Assembly (NCBI GenBank): GCA_002470275.1
Contig: DKNY01000031.1
Span: 357 to 40,043 of the forward strand
DNA from: Gammaproteobacteria bacterium UBA7376
GTDB taxonomy: Bacteria > Pseudomonadota > Gammaproteobacteria > Pseudomonadales > Azotimanducaceae
Reading direction: 5' to 3'
Length of the DNA stretch: 39,687 nt
Shown: piece after piece, positions 8,689 through 17,975 of the stretch
How the letters are laid out: the number at the start of each line of letters is the position of its first letter
Position numbering within the stretch: position 1 is the stretch's first letter
Translations under genes and position numbers: made by a program
Notes under the pieces: model-generated
What the model saw: only the letters and a program-made list of their open reading frames with translations
What the model was told of the DNA's origin: nothing
Database searches by the model: none

Positions 8689-10088
8689 GACGCGATGCCT
8701 CCTCGGGACTGGGTATGCTCTAGTACGGCTTTGAGCGTGTTCGCATAATGCTCAATTTCCGCATCCGTTCTTTTTTCCGTCACGGCCACCAGTAAGCCGT
8801 ACTCGGCGTCTGGGATACTGCTCTCGACAAACTCGCTGAGATCAAGTCCCGGCAAAATACCGGCCTCCATCATGGACGGAATGACCTGGGCACACCGGGC
8901 CGGCAGCTTCACAGTAAATTCATGGAAGTTTGGCCCAGGGAAAAACGGTGATACCCCAGGGATTTGCAGCAAGGCCTCCCTCAGACGCATGGCTCCCGAA
9001 TGGCTGGCTATGGCCGTTTCGCGGATACCGTCTGGACCCATCAAGCTCATATAGATCGTGCCTGCGGTGACCAAGAGTCCCTGGTTGGTACAGATATTTG
9101 AAGTCGCTTTGCCACGGCGTATGTGTTGTTCACGAGCCTGCAGTGTGAGCGCATAGCCCGTGCGGCCCTCTAAATCTTCCGTTCTCCCAATAATGCGGCC
9201 GGGCAGCTGGCGCACCAGCTCGTCACGCGTGCAGATGAACCCAAAGGATGGGCCGCCTGACGCCATGGGCACACCAAAGGGCTGCCCGTCACCGCAGACA
9301 ATGTCTGCACCCGTTTCGCCCCACTGGCCCGGCGGCTTCAGAACCCCTAAGGACATGGGATTAACCACGGCTATCACTAGCGCCTGGTGCTCATGAGCCC
9401 AATCCGTCAATCGATCAACGGCTTCAAATCCACCAAAAAAGTTGGGCTGCTGAATCACCAGTGCAGCCATGGGCTCGCACCCGTCGGTCTGAGCGACGAC
9501 ATCCTCTAAAGCCAGATGACCTGTAGCATCGACGTCTACGGCTGCTAGTGCGATGCCCTGATTCCTCACGATGTTCTGCGCCGTACGGCGATAGTTAGGA
9601 TGAACGCTTTGGGCGATCACAACCCGCCCCGACTTAACCTTTCGATTGGCCCGCACGGCCATTAATATGGATTCTGCTAGGCCGCTGGCCCCGTCATATA
9701 CCGAGGCGTTTGATACCGCCATCCCGGTTAAGGACGCCATCATCGACTGATATTCATAGATGAGCTGCAGCGTACCTTGGCTAGCCTCAGCCTGATAAGG
9801 CGTATAGGCCGTCATAAATTCCCCTCGGCTAGTGAGGTCCCAAACGGCCGAGGGAATGTGATGGTCGTAGCTGCCACCTCCAAGAAAGCAGGCGTACCCC
9901 TCATCCTGCTGGGCGCGTTCTGCCATAAACCGCAGCATCTCCAGTTCGCTTACGCCCTCGGGGACATGGTCTAGCCGGTCGCTGAGAAGGTCGGCAGGTA
10001 TTTCATCGAATAATGCTTCAATTTTTGTTACGCCGATCTCAGCTAACATGCTGTCGACGTCCGCCTCGGTATGTGGAATGAAGGGCAT
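8685..10088 (-). CDS. gcvPA: Glycine dehydrogenase (decarboxylating) subunit 1
   Basis: N-terminal subunit (467 aa) of the split P-protein. It pairs with GcvPB to form the decarboxylase that releases CO2 from glycine and loads the aminomethyl group on lipoylated GcvH. Landmarks are the N-terminus [32 protein letters not shown] near 85, the [13 protein letters not shown] segment, QQPNFFGG near 215, [20 protein letters not shown] near 270 and TSNICTNQ near 330, all standard for this family. This half lacks the PLP lysine, as expected. The ATG at 10088 has GGAG about 7 nt upstream. It lies 97 bp after gcvH and overlaps gcvPB by 4 bp. Assignment is very secure. Confidence 0.96.
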   Translation of the reverse strand: MPFIPHTEADVDSMLAEIGVTKIEALFDEIPADLLSDRLDHVPEGVSELEMLRFMAERAQQDEGYACFLGGGSYDHHIPSAVWDLTSRGEFMTAYTPYQAEASQGTLQLIYEYQSMMASLTGMAVSNASVYDGASGLAESILMAVRANRKVKSGRVVIAQSVHPNYRRTAQNIVRNQGIALAAVDVDATGHLALEDVVAQTDGCEPMAALVIQQPNFFGGFEAVDRLTDWAHEHQALVIAVVNPMSLGVLKPPGQWGETGADIVCGDGQPFGVPMASGGPSFGFICTRDELVRQLPGRIIGRTEDLEGRTGYALTLQAREQHIRRGKATSNICTNQGLLVTAGTIYMSLMGPDGIRETAIASHSGAMRLREALLQIPGVSPFFPGPNFHEFTVKLPARCAQVIPSMMEAGILPGLDLSEFVESSIPDAEYGLLVAVTEKRTDAEIEHYANTLKAVLEHTQSRGGIAS

Positions 10089-10185
10089 GTTTTTCTCCAG
10101 TCGTTCAGCGCTTGGGTATGCGATTCCCTTCTCTCCGCTGAGCTTTTTCTCTTCTTACCCGTAATGAGCACAACGGGGTGGCGGG

Positions 10186-10581
10186 CTAGTGCTCTTCGTC
10201 CTCACAAACTTGGGTGTACTGCTCCGCGTCTAGGAGGTCGTCCAAGTCAGCCTCATCATCAGGTTTGACTCTAAAAAACCATCCATCACCGTAAGGGTCT
10301 TCATTCACGGTTTCCGGAGCGCCCTCGAGCGTTTCGTTAATGGCACAAACCTCGCCCCGTATTGGCGCATAAATGTCTGAAGCCGCCTTAACGGATTCAA
10401 CCACGCCGGCTTCTTCCCCGGCACTGACGATGACCCCGATCTCCGGCAATTCAACGTAGACCACATCCCCCAGCGCACTTTGCGCGTGATCACTGATGCC
10501 TACCGCCACGGTGCCGTCTTCTTCCAAGCGCGCCCACTCGTGGGTCGACGCATATTTGATGTCACTTGGAATATCACTCAT
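10186..10581 (-). CDS. gcvH: Glycine cleavage system H protein
   Basis: Lipoyl carrier (131 aa) that shuttles the aminomethyl group among the P, T and L proteins. The lipoylation site is K65 in [15 protein letters not shown], and the typical [14 protein letters not shown] opening and [13 protein letters not shown] segment are present. The ATG at 10581 is chosen because the protein then begins at the conserved N-terminus and an AGGAG lies about 6 nt upstream; an in-frame start 54 nt earlier (10635) would add a basic, non-conserved extension. The C-terminus is strongly acidic. It sits between gcvT (92 bp upstream) and gcvPA, within one probable operon. Confidence 0.96.
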   Translation of the reverse strand: MSDIPSDIKYASTHEWARLEEDGTVAVGISDHAQSALGDVVYVELPEIGVIVSAGEEAGVVESVKAASDIYAPIRGEVCAINETLEGAPETVNEDPYGDGWFFRVKPDDEADLDDLLDAEQYTQVCEDEEH

Positions 10582-10673
10582 ACCGTGGCTCCTGTTCTCC
10601 TGTTGATACGCTGCGCGCTGCCTTCGACCGCTCAACGTGCCCGCCGTAATCGGGCTGTGGTAAAACTCTGATG

Positions 10674-11750
10674 CTAGCGCAGCGCCTCGTCAGCGATCCG
10701 CGAACGTCCGTGCCTAACGAAGGGCGGTCTGACGAGCAGGCCTTTCTTTTCCTGACCCCGGATATCCACCATACAGTCTGCTGATGCACCACGGGGCACC
10801 CGAGCCAGGCCAATACTCATACCTAACGAGGGCGCATAGCTTCCGCTGGTAATCATGCCAGGCCCCTGATCGGTGTGCACGCTCTGGCCGTGTCTTAGTA
10901 CACCTTTGTCCTTAAGAATCAGGCCCGTGAGTTGTTCTGGCACCGCATCGCGCTGTGCCTCCAGCGCCTGCCGACCGATAAAGGCCCGCTGTTCTGGTGC
11001 CCAGGCCACCGTCCAGCCCATGTTACTAATCAGGGGAGAGGTGGTCTCATCCATGTCCTGACCGTATAGATTCAGCCCAGCTTCTAAACGCAGGGTGTCT
11101 CGAGCGCCCAGGCCCGCCGGCGCTACCCCGGCGTCCGTTAAGGACGCCCACAAACCGGGAGCCTGATCCGAGGGCAGCATCACCTCGACCCCATCCTCTC
11201 CGGTGTAACCCGTCCTGCCGATCATCCAACCGTCATGATGAACGGCAAAGAAGGGCTTCAGATCGAGTACCGCCGCTATCCCGGTTAACTCGGCGAACCG
11301 CACTCTGGCTTCCGGGCCTTGGACGGCAATCATGGCCTCATCACGGTGTTCAATCTGCAGCCTTGGCATAGCCTGATCTTGAAACCAATCGAGCATCTTT
11401 TCCCGCGTTGAGGCATTGACGACACACCGGTAGCCGGTAGATGTGCGATACACGATCAAATCATCCAGCACCCCGCCGTGGGCATTCAGCACCGCACCGT
11501 AGAGCGCCTGATTGGGCACCAAAATGCCAACGTTGTTAGCCACAACCCGCTGTAAAAAGACTTCGGCATCAGGACCATAAACGTCAATGATGGTCATATG
11601 AGATACGTCGAACATCCCAACGTGCTGACGTACCGCGAGATGCTCTTCGATTTGCGAGCCGTAATTTACCGGCATCAGCCAGCCGGCAAAGTCGACCATC
11701 TTTGCGCCAGCCCTGACGTGCGCTTCATAAAGGGGAGTTTTTGCTGCCAT
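10674..11750 (-). CDS. gcvT: Aminomethyltransferase (glycine cleavage T protein)
   Basis: 358-aa T protein. It transfers the methylene group from aminomethyl-lipoyl-GcvH to tetrahydrofolate, releasing ammonia and 5,10-methylene-THF. Landmarks are [20 protein letters not shown] (5-24), MFDVSHM near 47, the folate-binding [10 protein letters not shown], and [20 protein letters not shown] around 215, which holds the conserved acidic residues. The C-terminal barrel contains [18 protein letters not shown]. Length is normal. The ATG start directly opens the conserved region. It lies 32 bp below the FAD hydroxylase gene, too little space for a glycine riboswitch, so transcription probably comes from further upstream. 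Confidence 0.96.
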   Translation of the reverse strand: MAAKTPLYEAHVRAGAKMVDFAGWLMPVNYGSQIEEHLAVRQHVGMFDVSHMTIIDVYGPDAEVFLQRVVANNVGILVPNQALYGAVLNAHGGVLDDLIVYRTSTGYRCVVNASTREKMLDWFQDQAMPRLQIEHRDEAMIAVQGPEARVRFAELTGIAAVLDLKPFFAVHHDGWMIGRTGYTGEDGVEVMLPSDQAPGLWASLTDAGVAPAGLGARDTLRLEAGLNLYGQDMDETTSPLISNMGWTVAWAPEQRAFIGRQALEAQRDAVPEQLTGLILKDKGVLRHGQSVHTDQGPGMITSGSYAPSLGMSIGLARVPRGASADCMVDIRGQEKKGLLVRPPFVRHGRSRIADEALR

Positions 11751-11782
11751 GTCGTCTCAATTCACTGATAGGGATTTCGATG

Positions 11783-12946
11783 CTAAGCGGTCAGCGAGTC
11801 AATGCCGGTCGCTTCCATAATCAGGCGTTTCTTTAACCACCGCTGTTGCTGCACCCAGGCTACACCGGCGTTTCGGAGCCACCCGGTCAGTGGATCCTGT
11901 GCCCCGTAAAGCCGCCTCAAAGCGTCCAGTGCCCGAACCATAATCTGAGATCGCAGCACCCGCTGGCGCGAAAATTTCTTCAGTGCGCTCGGATTCATCA
12001 AATCTCGATTGGGAATAAGCATAAGGTGCTCAATATCCTCGAATCCCAGATTTACCCCCAGACCGGCTAGGGGGTGCACCACCCGGAGCGCATCGCCAAT
12101 CAAAAGGACACGGTCTGCGGGCATGGCTGTGCTGGCCATCTGTTGTCGCAAGGGCAAGACATATCGATCCGCCACGGCCTGAACCGAACCCAGGCAAAAT
12201 TCGCTCGCTCTAGCTACGGCGTCTGCAAACATCTGATCATCTAAGGCCATCAGGTGCTCGGCTTTAGCGGTGGATTGTGACCAAACAACGGAACAAAGGT
12301 GCGGGTCTCGTCCCGGCAAGAGCGCCAAGGGCCCGTCCTTTAAAAAGCGCTGCCAGGCCGTGCCTTGATGAGCCAAACTTGCACGAACAATTGTCGTGAT
12401 GGCCATTTGATCCGCAGGAACGATAGAGCTAGGAATCCCCATTGCCCGTCGCACCGCCGAATTTGCACCATCTGCCGCGATCAACAAATCCGCCGAATGC
12501 CTTATGCTTGGGGCCTCTGACAGGGTCATACACACGCCAGTGCTCTCACTGTGAACGGTCTCCAGGGACCCAAAGACAATATCGATGGCGGGATTATCCT
12601 CTAAGGCCAGCCAGAGTTTTTGAGTCAGCGGCGTTTTTTCTACGATCCAGCCCAGCGCCTCATTTTCAATGGCATCCGCGCAAAATTCTAAAGCCGCGAC
12701 TCCGCGCTCCTCCCATACCTTCATTTTGTTATAGGGCGCTGCTTCATCAGGCCACGAGGCGAGCGCCTCGATCCGCTTTCGAGAACGAGGGGATAGCGCT
12801 ACATTTTGAATATCCATTCCCAGACCAGTGGGGCCCAGATCAGGCTTCTGGCGATCGACCAGAAGTATCCTGAACCCCCGATCAGCCAGTGACAGCGCCG
12901 CAACGGCACCCACCAGGCCTCCGCCAACGACGATTATCTTGTTCAT
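11783..12946 (-). CDS. FAD-dependent ubiquinone-biosynthesis hydroxylase (UbiH/UbiI/VisC family)
   Basis: 387-aa flavoprotein monooxygenase of the type that hydroxylates the ring of ubiquinone precursors. It shows the N-terminal Rossmann motif VVGGGLVGAVAA, the middle ADGANSAVRR, and the second FAD motif GDALRVVHPLAGLGVNLG, which is diagnostic of the UbiH/I/F group (usually GDAAHxxHPLAGQGLN). The ATG at 12946 gives MNKIIVVGGG; a TTG four codons earlier is possible. In E. coli and Pseudomonas this spot between YgfB and gcvT holds pepP, ubiH and ubiI (visC); here there is only this one gene, so it may be the ubiI counterpart or cover more than one hydroxylation. Subtype is not decided from sequence alone. 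Probably cotranscribed with YgfB and the gcv genes. Confidence 0.85.
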   Translation of the reverse strand: MNKIIVVGGGLVGAVAALSLADRGFRILLVDRQKPDLGPTGLGMDIQNVALSPRSRKRIEALASWPDEAAPYNKMKVWEERGVAALEFCADAIENEALGWIVEKTPLTQKLWLALEDNPAIDIVFGSLETVHSESTGVCMTLSEAPSIRHSADLLIAADGANSAVRRAMGIPSSIVPADQMAITTIVRASLAHQGTAWQRFLKDGPLALLPGRDPHLCSVVWSQSTAKAEHLMALDDQMFADAVARASEFCLGSVQAVADRYVLPLRQQMASTAMPADRVLLIGDALRVVHPLAGLGVNLGFEDIEHLMLIPNRDLMNPSALKKFSRQRVLRSQIMVRALDALRRLYGAQDPLTGWLRNAGVAWVQQQRWLKKRLIMEATGIDSLTA

Positions 12947-12965
12947 CCCGTGAACCAACCGTTAT

Positions 12966-13508
12966 TTACTCCGAGGCGACCTGATCAACTCGTTCTTCCA
13001 TAAGAGCCATTACCAGGAGCGTACTCACACGCATATATTCGTAGATTTCTATCAGCGAGGCCTCATTTTCTTGCTCATAGCTATCACCGTCCTCCAGCTC
13101 GTCGTAGTCTTCCGCTGACAGCGAAGACAGCGATACGAAATCCTTAATGATCTCCCGCACATCATCAGGAAGCTCAGACATCTCGTCATCCACCGCTACT
13201 GCGAACCCCGCCAGAAAACCGCCGGACCAATCAGCGACGGCCATGACGCGGTCCCCTAAGGGCTCGTCGTCGTCGGGAATCAGCGGAGAAAAACCCATTT
13301 CCTGGTCGAAGAGTTCATCTAGCGCCGCGCTGACAAAGACGCCAAGAGAGGCCTCGTCAGAAATTGCATCTGCGCCGGCCAGGTCGACCAGATCAGGGAT
13401 GACGAATTCTCCGGTGCCGTTAACCGCCATACCGCAAACCATGCCGTGCAGCTCCGGCACCGGTATGGAGTAGGCGGCCATTTCAGCTTTTATCTTGAGA
13501 TCAGACAT
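12966..13508 (-). CDS. YgfB/UPF0149 family protein
   Basis: 180-aa acidic protein of the UPF0149 (YecA/YgfB) family. Landmarks are LHGMVCGMAVNG near 20-30, a WSGGFLAGFAVA segment around 93-104 and a C-terminal EIYEYMRVSTLLVMALM helix. No membrane segment or signal peptide is seen. The role in the cell is poorly known; in Pseudomonas a member has been linked to regulation of a beta-lactamase-related programme. It heads the minus-strand block with the ubiquinone hydroxylase and gcv genes, and is divergent from the TIGR02449-zapA block, a neighbourhood conserved across gammaproteobacteria. Its ATG is at 13508, and promoters for both directions should lie in the ~200-bp gap (13509-13706), where I see no strong consensus boxes. 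Confidence 0.88.
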   Translation of the reverse strand: MSDLKIKAEMAAYSIPVPELHGMVCGMAVNGTGEFVIPDLVDLAGADAISDEASLGVFVSAALDELFDQEMGFSPLIPDDDEPLGDRVMAVADWSGGFLAGFAVAVDDEMSELPDDVREIIKDFVSLSSLSAEDYDELEDGDSYEQENEASLIEIYEYMRVSTLLVMALMEERVDQVASE

Positions 13509-13706
13509 CGATTCCTATACCAAATTGCTCGGAGTGCCTGACGTTGCTGGAAACGCTATTTCAGCCCACGCGCGGGGCTACACAAAGGCAGATAATCAGC
13601 GCAAACTATCGCGCACTCAGCGGGCAAATACTAGCCAGCTTTACCCTCAACGTTTTACGTTGACATCGTGAAAATCTCCGATCCGCCGAGATGCAGAGCA
13701 GAGGCC

Positions 13707-13928
13707 ATGGCAGATAGCGTGCAAAATATTGATGAGATCGAACAGCTTGAGCGCCAGGTGGCAGAACTCATCAACCTGACCCGACAGTTAAACGACGAAA
13801 ATAAGGCGCTGCGTGTTCAACAGGGATCCTGGACCGTTGAGCGCGCACGGCTGATCGAGAAGAACGAACTTGCCAAGACCCAGATCGAATCTATGATTCT
13901 GAGGTTGCGGAGTCTAGAGAAAGACTGA
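13707..13928 (+). CDS. Small coiled-coil protein, TIGR02449 family (ZapB-like)
   Basis: 73-aa coiled-coil protein with heptad-like leucines (IEQLERQVAELINLTRQL) and the well-conserved ending SWTVERARLIEKNELAK ... MILRLRSLE, which matches the short TIGR02449 proteins found upstream of zapA in Pseudomonas and relatives. It resembles the division factor ZapB in build, but a role in division is inference from context (next gene zapA, 33 bp on). The start is uncertain: the ATG at 13707 gives the family-like N-terminus but has GAGG only 2 nt before it; a GTG at 13668 would add 13 residues. Confidence 0.82.
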   Translation: MADSVQNIDEIEQLERQVAELINLTRQLNDENKALRVQQGSWTVERARLIEKNELAKTQIESMILRLRSLEKD

Positions 13929-13961
13929 CAACTTAGCCAAGCATCCAAGGGAACCGTGACT

Positions 13962-14276
13962 ATGACCGATGAATTGAAAACACTCAGCGTTTCAATCATG
14001 GATAAGGACTTTCAGGTGGCCTGCCCCGCCGGCGAACAGGACAAACTTCTCAGGTCGGCCCACTATCTCCACGAGCAGATGCGCGCTATTCGGAGCACCG
14101 GGAAGGTCGTTGGCCTGGATAGAATTGCCATCATGGCGGCGTTGAATATCGCCAACGAACTGTTGCATGGGGAAGGCAGGGCGGAAATTGCGGATGAGGA
14201 TGTTCGCACCCGTGTGCGAGTGCTCACCGATAAAATAAAGCTGGCCATCGCGGATGGCCGTCAGCTCAAAATTTAG
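13962..14276 (+). CDS. zapA: Cell division protein ZapA
   Basis: 104-aa FtsZ-ring stabiliser. It shows the compact N-terminal domain (LSVSIMDKDFQVACPAGEQ, then LLRSAHYLHEQM) followed by a long C-terminal helix (IAIMAALNIANELL and onward) that forms the antiparallel tetramer. The ATG at 13962 is preferred because AAGGGAA lies about 9 nt upstream; a GTG two codons earlier (13956) is too close to that site. It acts at midcell by crosslinking FtsZ filaments. Its position between a TIGR02449 coiled coil and 6S RNA is the standard gammaproteobacterial arrangement. Confidence 0.93.
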   Translation: MTDELKTLSVSIMDKDFQVACPAGEQDKLLRSAHYLHEQMRAIRSTGKVVGLDRIAIMAALNIANELLHGEGRAEIADEDVRTRVRVLTDKIKLAIADGRQLKI

Positions 14277-14351
14277 CGGCGCGGCGGCTTAAGTCACAAA
14301 GTCGTCATAGCAAGGCCCAGGTTCGCCCTGACAGATCGCCAAATGTCCAGC

Positions 14352-14380
14352 TACTGAGCCATAGAAAAAGACGATATACT
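14352..14380 (+). promoter_or_regulatory. Probable promoter of 6S RNA
   Basis: A good -10 hexamer TATACT is at 14375-14380, about 6 nt before the expected 5' end of 6S RNA. The -35 at 17-bp spacing is weak (TACTGA, 14352-14357). The placement supports independent transcription of the RNA from within the zapA-ygfA gap. Confidence 0.5.
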
Positions 14381-14384
14381 TCCG

Positions 14385-14562
14385 CCTCTCCTGGGATGTT
14401 TGCCAGTGGTCGCGTCCTTGAGCCGTTATAAAAACGACAGGAGGGTCTAGAAAAACTCGGTGTGCATACCCAACATCATGGGGAGCCTGACAGTTGACCG
14501 GGCCTTCCGCCTTGGACCACGACGGTTCAGGGCAAACCAACAGCGGCATCACCGGGAGTCTT
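14385..14562 (+). ncRNA. ssrS: 6S RNA
   Basis: RNA of about 178 nt that binds the sigma70 RNA polymerase holoenzyme by imitating an open promoter. The 5' part (CTCCTGGGATGTTTGCC, then CCTTGAGCCGTTA) parallels the E. coli 6S 5' end. The stem closing the central bubble can be drawn directly: CCTTGAGCCGT (14416-14426) pairs with ACGGTTCAGGG (14522-14532) using one or two G-U pairs. The terminal stem pairs the CTCC/TTTGCC side with GGC...GGGAG (14548-14558), followed by a T-run (14560-14564). It lies between zapA and the 5-formyl-THF cyclo-ligase gene, its usual place. Ends are approximate (plus or minus 5 nt). Confidence 0.9.
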
Positions 14563-14579
14563 TTCACAACACCAGCCTT

Positions 14580-15170
14580 ATGAACACGCCCGCGCGACAG
14601 AAGGCCACGCTGAGAAGCCATTTCAAATCTCAGCGGGAGCAACTTCCAGGCCCTGAAAGGGAGCGCCATAGCGCTCAGATTTGTAGCCACCTAGCGACCA
14701 ATACCTGGGTCACGCAAGCGGATACGGTTGCCGTCTATCTAGGCATAGGCGCGGAAGCCTGCATCGACGGCTGGTTTTCCGAGGCCTGGCAGAACAAACA
14801 AGCGCTTTTTGCACCGGCCATTGAACCCCTTGCAAAGCGCATGCACCTACATCCCTTAACGCCAACGACGCCCCTGCAGACGGGACCCCACGGCATTCGT
14901 TCCCCGACCGCAGATATCCATCCTCCTGCCGTTAAGAGATTTCACTGCATGCTCCTGCCCTTGGTAGCCTATGATCTGTCTGGAACGCGACTAGGCATGG
15001 GCGGTGGCTACTATGACCGCTACATTGATGCGTTGGCGCATCGTCCGCGGCTCATCGGCATCGCCTTCCAGGTTCAGCAGAGCGAAGACGCGCTACCCCG
15101 GGAACCCTGGGATATACCGTTAGACGGCGTGATCACTGAACAAGGGTTCTATCGCTTCGCTGGCCGTTAG
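14580..15170 (+). CDS. ygfA: 5-formyltetrahydrofolate cyclo-ligase
   Basis: 196-aa enzyme that uses ATP to convert 5-formyl-THF into 5,10-methenyl-THF, returning an inhibitory folate to the one-carbon pool. Landmarks are the N-terminal RQKATLRSHFKSQREQL, the middle VAVYLGIGAEA and the C-terminal GTRLGMGGGYYDRY, the family's nucleotide/folate-binding signature. The ATG at 14580 gives normal family length; the open frame extends upstream to 14460 but that part overlaps 6S RNA and is not conserved. As in E. coli, the gene follows 6S RNA and may be cotranscribed with it. It fits the nearby glycine cleavage genes, since 5-formyl-THF inhibits folate enzymes. Confidence 0.93.
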   Translation: MNTPARQKATLRSHFKSQREQLPGPERERHSAQICSHLATNTWVTQADTVAVYLGIGAEACIDGWFSEAWQNKQALFAPAIEPLAKRMHLHPLTPTTPLQTGPHGIRSPTADIHPPAVKRFHCMLLPLVAYDLSGTRLGMGGGYYDRYIDALAHRPRLIGIAFQVQQSEDALPREPWDIPLDGVITEQGFYRFAGR

Positions 15171-15212
15171 CGGTGCCGCGCGCGATTAACTCAGCATAAG
15201 GAAACGAGAATA

Positions 15213-15749
15213 TTGAGCGTTCGCAAAATAATTCGTATGGGCCACCCGACCTTGCGGCAGCGAGCACAAGAGCTTCCGGCGAAGGATATTGGCGGCCCGG
15301 GCCTGCATCAGTTGCTTGAAGACATGGCCGATACCCTGGCTGATTCTGGGGGTATCGGCTTAGCCGCACCGCAAATAGATGTCCCGCTGCGGGTGGCCAT
15401 CATTGATATGCCCCAAGGCTCAACTCGATACGATAGTGATGAGCGCATTCCCCACACGGTTTTTATCAATCCCGTCATCACTGTCCTGGACGACGAGGAA
15501 GCGGGCTACTGGGAGGGCTGTCTTTCAGTACCGGGCCTGCGGGGCTTTGTTCAGCGGCCACAACATGTGCGCGTGGACTATCTTGATCAAGCTGGCGTTC
15601 CCCGGCAGCGGGCGCTGAGTGGGTTTTCAGCCACCGTCATCCAGCACGAGTTTGATCACCTGGATGGCCGCCTGTATATCGACCACATCAAAACGCCAGA
15701 GCTACTGATGTTTGAGGAGGAGTGGCTCGAATACCACGCCGCCCGATAG
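15213..15749 (+). CDS. def: Peptide deformylase
   Basis: 178-aa metalloenzyme that removes the formyl group from the N-terminal methionine of new proteins. All three motifs are intact: GIGLAAPQ (47-54), EGCLSVP (101-107, metal ligand Cys103) and HEFDHLDG (145-152, two metal-binding His and the catalytic Glu). The start is a TTG at 15213 with AAGGA about 10 nt upstream; it yields MSVRKIIRMGHPTLRQ, a typical N-terminus. The gene is not next to fmt, the usual partner of the main def copy, so it may be a second deformylase or the only one relocated. It converges on ilvA with 1 bp between stops. Confidence 0.94.
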   Translation: MSVRKIIRMGHPTLRQRAQELPAKDIGGPGLHQLLEDMADTLADSGGIGLAAPQIDVPLRVAIIDMPQGSTRYDSDERIPHTVFINPVITVLDDEEAGYWEGCLSVPGLRGFVQRPQHVRVDYLDQAGVPRQRALSGFSATVIQHEFDHLDGRLYIDHIKTPELLMFEEEWLEYHAAR

Positions 15750-15750
15750 G

Positions 15751-17265
15751 TTACTCGAGGAAAAGTTCGTAGGCCGGATTACCCTCTTCTGACCAAAACC
15801 GGTAGCCAATGCGGCGAAGGTAGGCCTCAAGCTCTCGGCGTTGGCCGTTCTCTGCCTTAAACCCGACCAGCACTCGGCCCCACGCAGCGCCGTGGTTGCG
15901 ATAATGGAAAAGCGAAATATTCCACTTCGACCCTAGGCCCGATAGAAACTCCAGCAGGGCGCCGGGGCGCTCGGGAAATTCAAAACGAAACAGCATTTCC
16001 GTCCCGCCACCCGGGCGATGACCCCCAACCATATGGCGGACGTGCACCTTTGCCGCCTCGTTGTCCGTCATGTCGAGCACTCGGTACCCCTTAGCTTCGA
16101 GGCCTAGGCGCGTTTCCTCGCGATCCTGAACGGAACCAATACCCAAGCCGACATAAATGTGTGCGTCATTATTGTCCGAGCGTCGATAGTTGAATTCGGT
16201 GATCGATCGCTTGCCAAGCGCCCGGCAGAATTTTAGGAAGCTGCCCTGCACCTCAGGCACCGTAACGCCGAAAATGGCCTCCCTAGATTCGCCGAATTCT
16301 GCGCGCTCGGAAATATGGCGCAGACGATCAAAATTCACGTTCGCTCCGCTGACGATGGCCGCTACGGCCTTCATATCGTGGGGCTGGTTAAGGTATCGCT
16401 TCATCCCGGCAATAGAGAGTGCGCCTGCGGGTTCGCTGATACAGCGTGTGTCCTCAAAGACGTCCTTGATGGCAGCACAAATTTCATCCACCGAGACCAC
16501 CACCACATCATCCACATAGTGACGGGCGACCTTGAAGGTTTCTTGGCCAATCTGGGCGACGCTCACGCCGTCCGCAAACAGGTCTAGCTTCTCGATGGGC
16601 AGCTTGACCCTTCGACCTGCCGTCATCGCGGCCTGGAGACAGGCTGACCCCTCAGCTTCAACGCCGATTATTCGCGTCTTTGGATGCAGGTATTTGACGT
16701 AGGCGGCAATACCCGCGATGAGACCGCCGCCGCCTACAGGTATAAAGATCGCATCAAGGGGGCCTTCATGCTGATTGATGATCTCCATGCCAATGGTGCC
16801 CTGCCCGGCAATGACGTCAATATCGTCATAGGGAGGCACGAAGGTTAGGTCGTTTTCCTCGGCAAGCGCACGAGCGTGAACCGAAGCCTCGTCGTAGTTG
16901 TCACCATGCAGAATAACTTTAGCTCCGCGGTCGCGGACCGCATTCACCTTTATGCTCGGGGTATTCTTCCCCATGACAATACTGGCCTTCATCCGCAGGG
17001 TTTGGGCCGAAATGGCGACCCCCTGGGCATGGTTGCCTGCGGAAGCCGTAATGACCCCCGCCTGCTTCTGCTGGTCGCTCAAACTCGCCATCTTGTTATA
17101 AGCACCACGCAGCTTGAAGCTGTAGATGCTCTGCATGTCCTCGCGCTTTAGGCTCACATCCACGCCGAGCCGTCTGCTCAGTAGCGGCGCCTTGGAAAGG
17201 GGGGTTTCTGACGCGATTTCATAGACCCGCGATGAAAGAATTCGCTTTACATAGTGTTCTAGCAT
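15751..17265 (-). CDS. ilvA: Threonine ammonia-lyase (threonine dehydratase), biosynthetic
   Basis: 504-aa PLP enzyme that deaminates threonine to 2-oxobutanoate, the committed step to isoleucine. The PLP lysine is K51 in [13 protein letters not shown]; the phosphate-binding loop [11 protein letters not shown] lies near residue 180, and [10 protein letters not shown] near 75. The C-terminal third (about 325-504) carries two ACT-like regulatory domains ([37 protein letters not shown]), indicating the feedback-regulated biosynthetic form rather than the short catabolic TdcB. The ATG start is clear. It is divergent from rpiA with 38 bp between them, as in Pseudomonas. Confidence 0.96.
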   Translation of the reverse strand: MLEHYVKRILSSRVYEIASETPLSKAPLLSRRLGVDVSLKREDMQSIYSFKLRGAYNKMASLSDQQKQAGVITASAGNHAQGVAISAQTLRMKASIVMGKNTPSIKVNAVRDRGAKVILHGDNYDEASVHARALAEENDLTFVPPYDDIDVIAGQGTIGMEIINQHEGPLDAIFIPVGGGGLIAGIAAYVKYLHPKTRIIGVEAEGSACLQAAMTAGRRVKLPIEKLDLFADGVSVAQIGQETFKVARHYVDDVVVVSVDEICAAIKDVFEDTRCISEPAGALSIAGMKRYLNQPHDMKAVAAIVSGANVNFDRLRHISERAEFGESREAIFGVTVPEVQGSFLKFCRALGKRSITEFNYRRSDNNDAHIYVGLGIGSVQDREETRLGLEAKGYRVLDMTDNEAAKVHVRHMVGGHRPGGGTEMLFRFEFPERPGALLEFLSGLGSKWNISLFHYRNHGAAWGRVLVGFKAENGQRRELEAYLRRIGYRFWSEEGNPAYELFLE

Positions 17266-17303
17266 GTCACCATTTTCTCTGTTCTCAGCCGACGAGGCCA
17301 GCT

Positions 17304-17975
17304 ATGAATTCAACAAATGACTCCCTAAAGCTAGCCGCTGCTCAACGCGCGGCGGCTTATATCGAACCAAGACTTAGCCGAGAGAGCATTGTGGGTGTCG
17401 GGACAGGTTCCACCGTCAATTTCTTTATTGATGAACTCGCGAATCTTAAACACCTTTTCGACGCCGCAGTATCCTCTAGCGAAGCCTCCACGGATAGGCT
17501 GCTCGCCTGTGGAATCAACGTCGTTAGTCTCAATGCCAGCCCTCGCCTAGACGTATACGTAGACGGCGCAGACGAAATCACCTCTGAACGAAATATGATC
17601 AAAGGGGGTGGCGCAGCGCTCACGAGAGAGAAGATTGTTGCGGCCGCCGCAGATGAATTTGTCTGCATCGCCGATATCTCTAAGCGCGTTGATCGTCTCG
17701 GGGGATTCCCGCTGCCGGTAGAGGTCATCCCCATGGCGCGAAGCCTGGTTGCGCGACATCTGGTGGACCTGGGCGGCAAACCCATTTGGCGAGAGCAAAC
17801 CGTTACCGACAACGGCAACTGGATTCTTGATGTTCACGATCTGGTCATCAGTGACCCTGCCGAGATGGAATCTCGGATAAACAATTTAGCCGGCGTTGTC
17901 TGCAACGGCATCTTTGCACAACAGGCCGCTGACATTGCCTTTTTAGGGGGTCCTGATGGCTTGGTTACGATTTAA
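17304..17975 (+). CDS. rpiA: Ribose-5-phosphate isomerase A
   Basis: 223-aa isomerase interconverting ribose 5-phosphate and ribulose 5-phosphate in the non-oxidative pentose phosphate pathway. Landmarks are [15 protein letters not shown] (substrate-phosphate loop), VDGADEI with the catalytic acid, and [14 protein letters not shown]. The ATG at 17304 matches the family N-terminus ([17 protein letters not shown]); the frame is open back to 17232, but that would overlap ilvA and is not conserved. The 3' end overlaps the convergent FAD dehydrogenase gene by 11 bp. It is functionally linked to tkt nearby. Confidence 0.96.
   Translation: MNSTNDSLKLAAAQRAAAYIEPRLSRESIVGVGTGSTVNFFIDELANLKHLFDAAVSSSEASTDRLLACGINVVSLNASPRLDVYVDGADEITSERNMIKGGGAALTREKIVAAAADEFVCIADISKRVDRLGGFPLPVEVIPMARSLVARHLVDLGGKPIWREQTVTDNGNWILDVHDLVISDPAEMESRINNLAGVVCNGIFAQQAADIAFLGGPDGLVTI

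Noticed and set aside
11751..11782. Possible glycine riboswitch upstream of gcvT
   Set aside because: Only 32 bp between gcvT and the preceding gene, too short for the aptamer.
13660..13665. TTGACA box upstream of the TIGR02449 gene as a -35
   Set aside because: No acceptable -10 hexamer at 16-18 bp spacing; it lies too close to the coding start.
14289..14690. 133-codon minus-strand open frame across the 6S RNA region
   Set aside because: Antisense to 6S RNA and ygfA, no recognisable domain, composition typical of a shadow frame.
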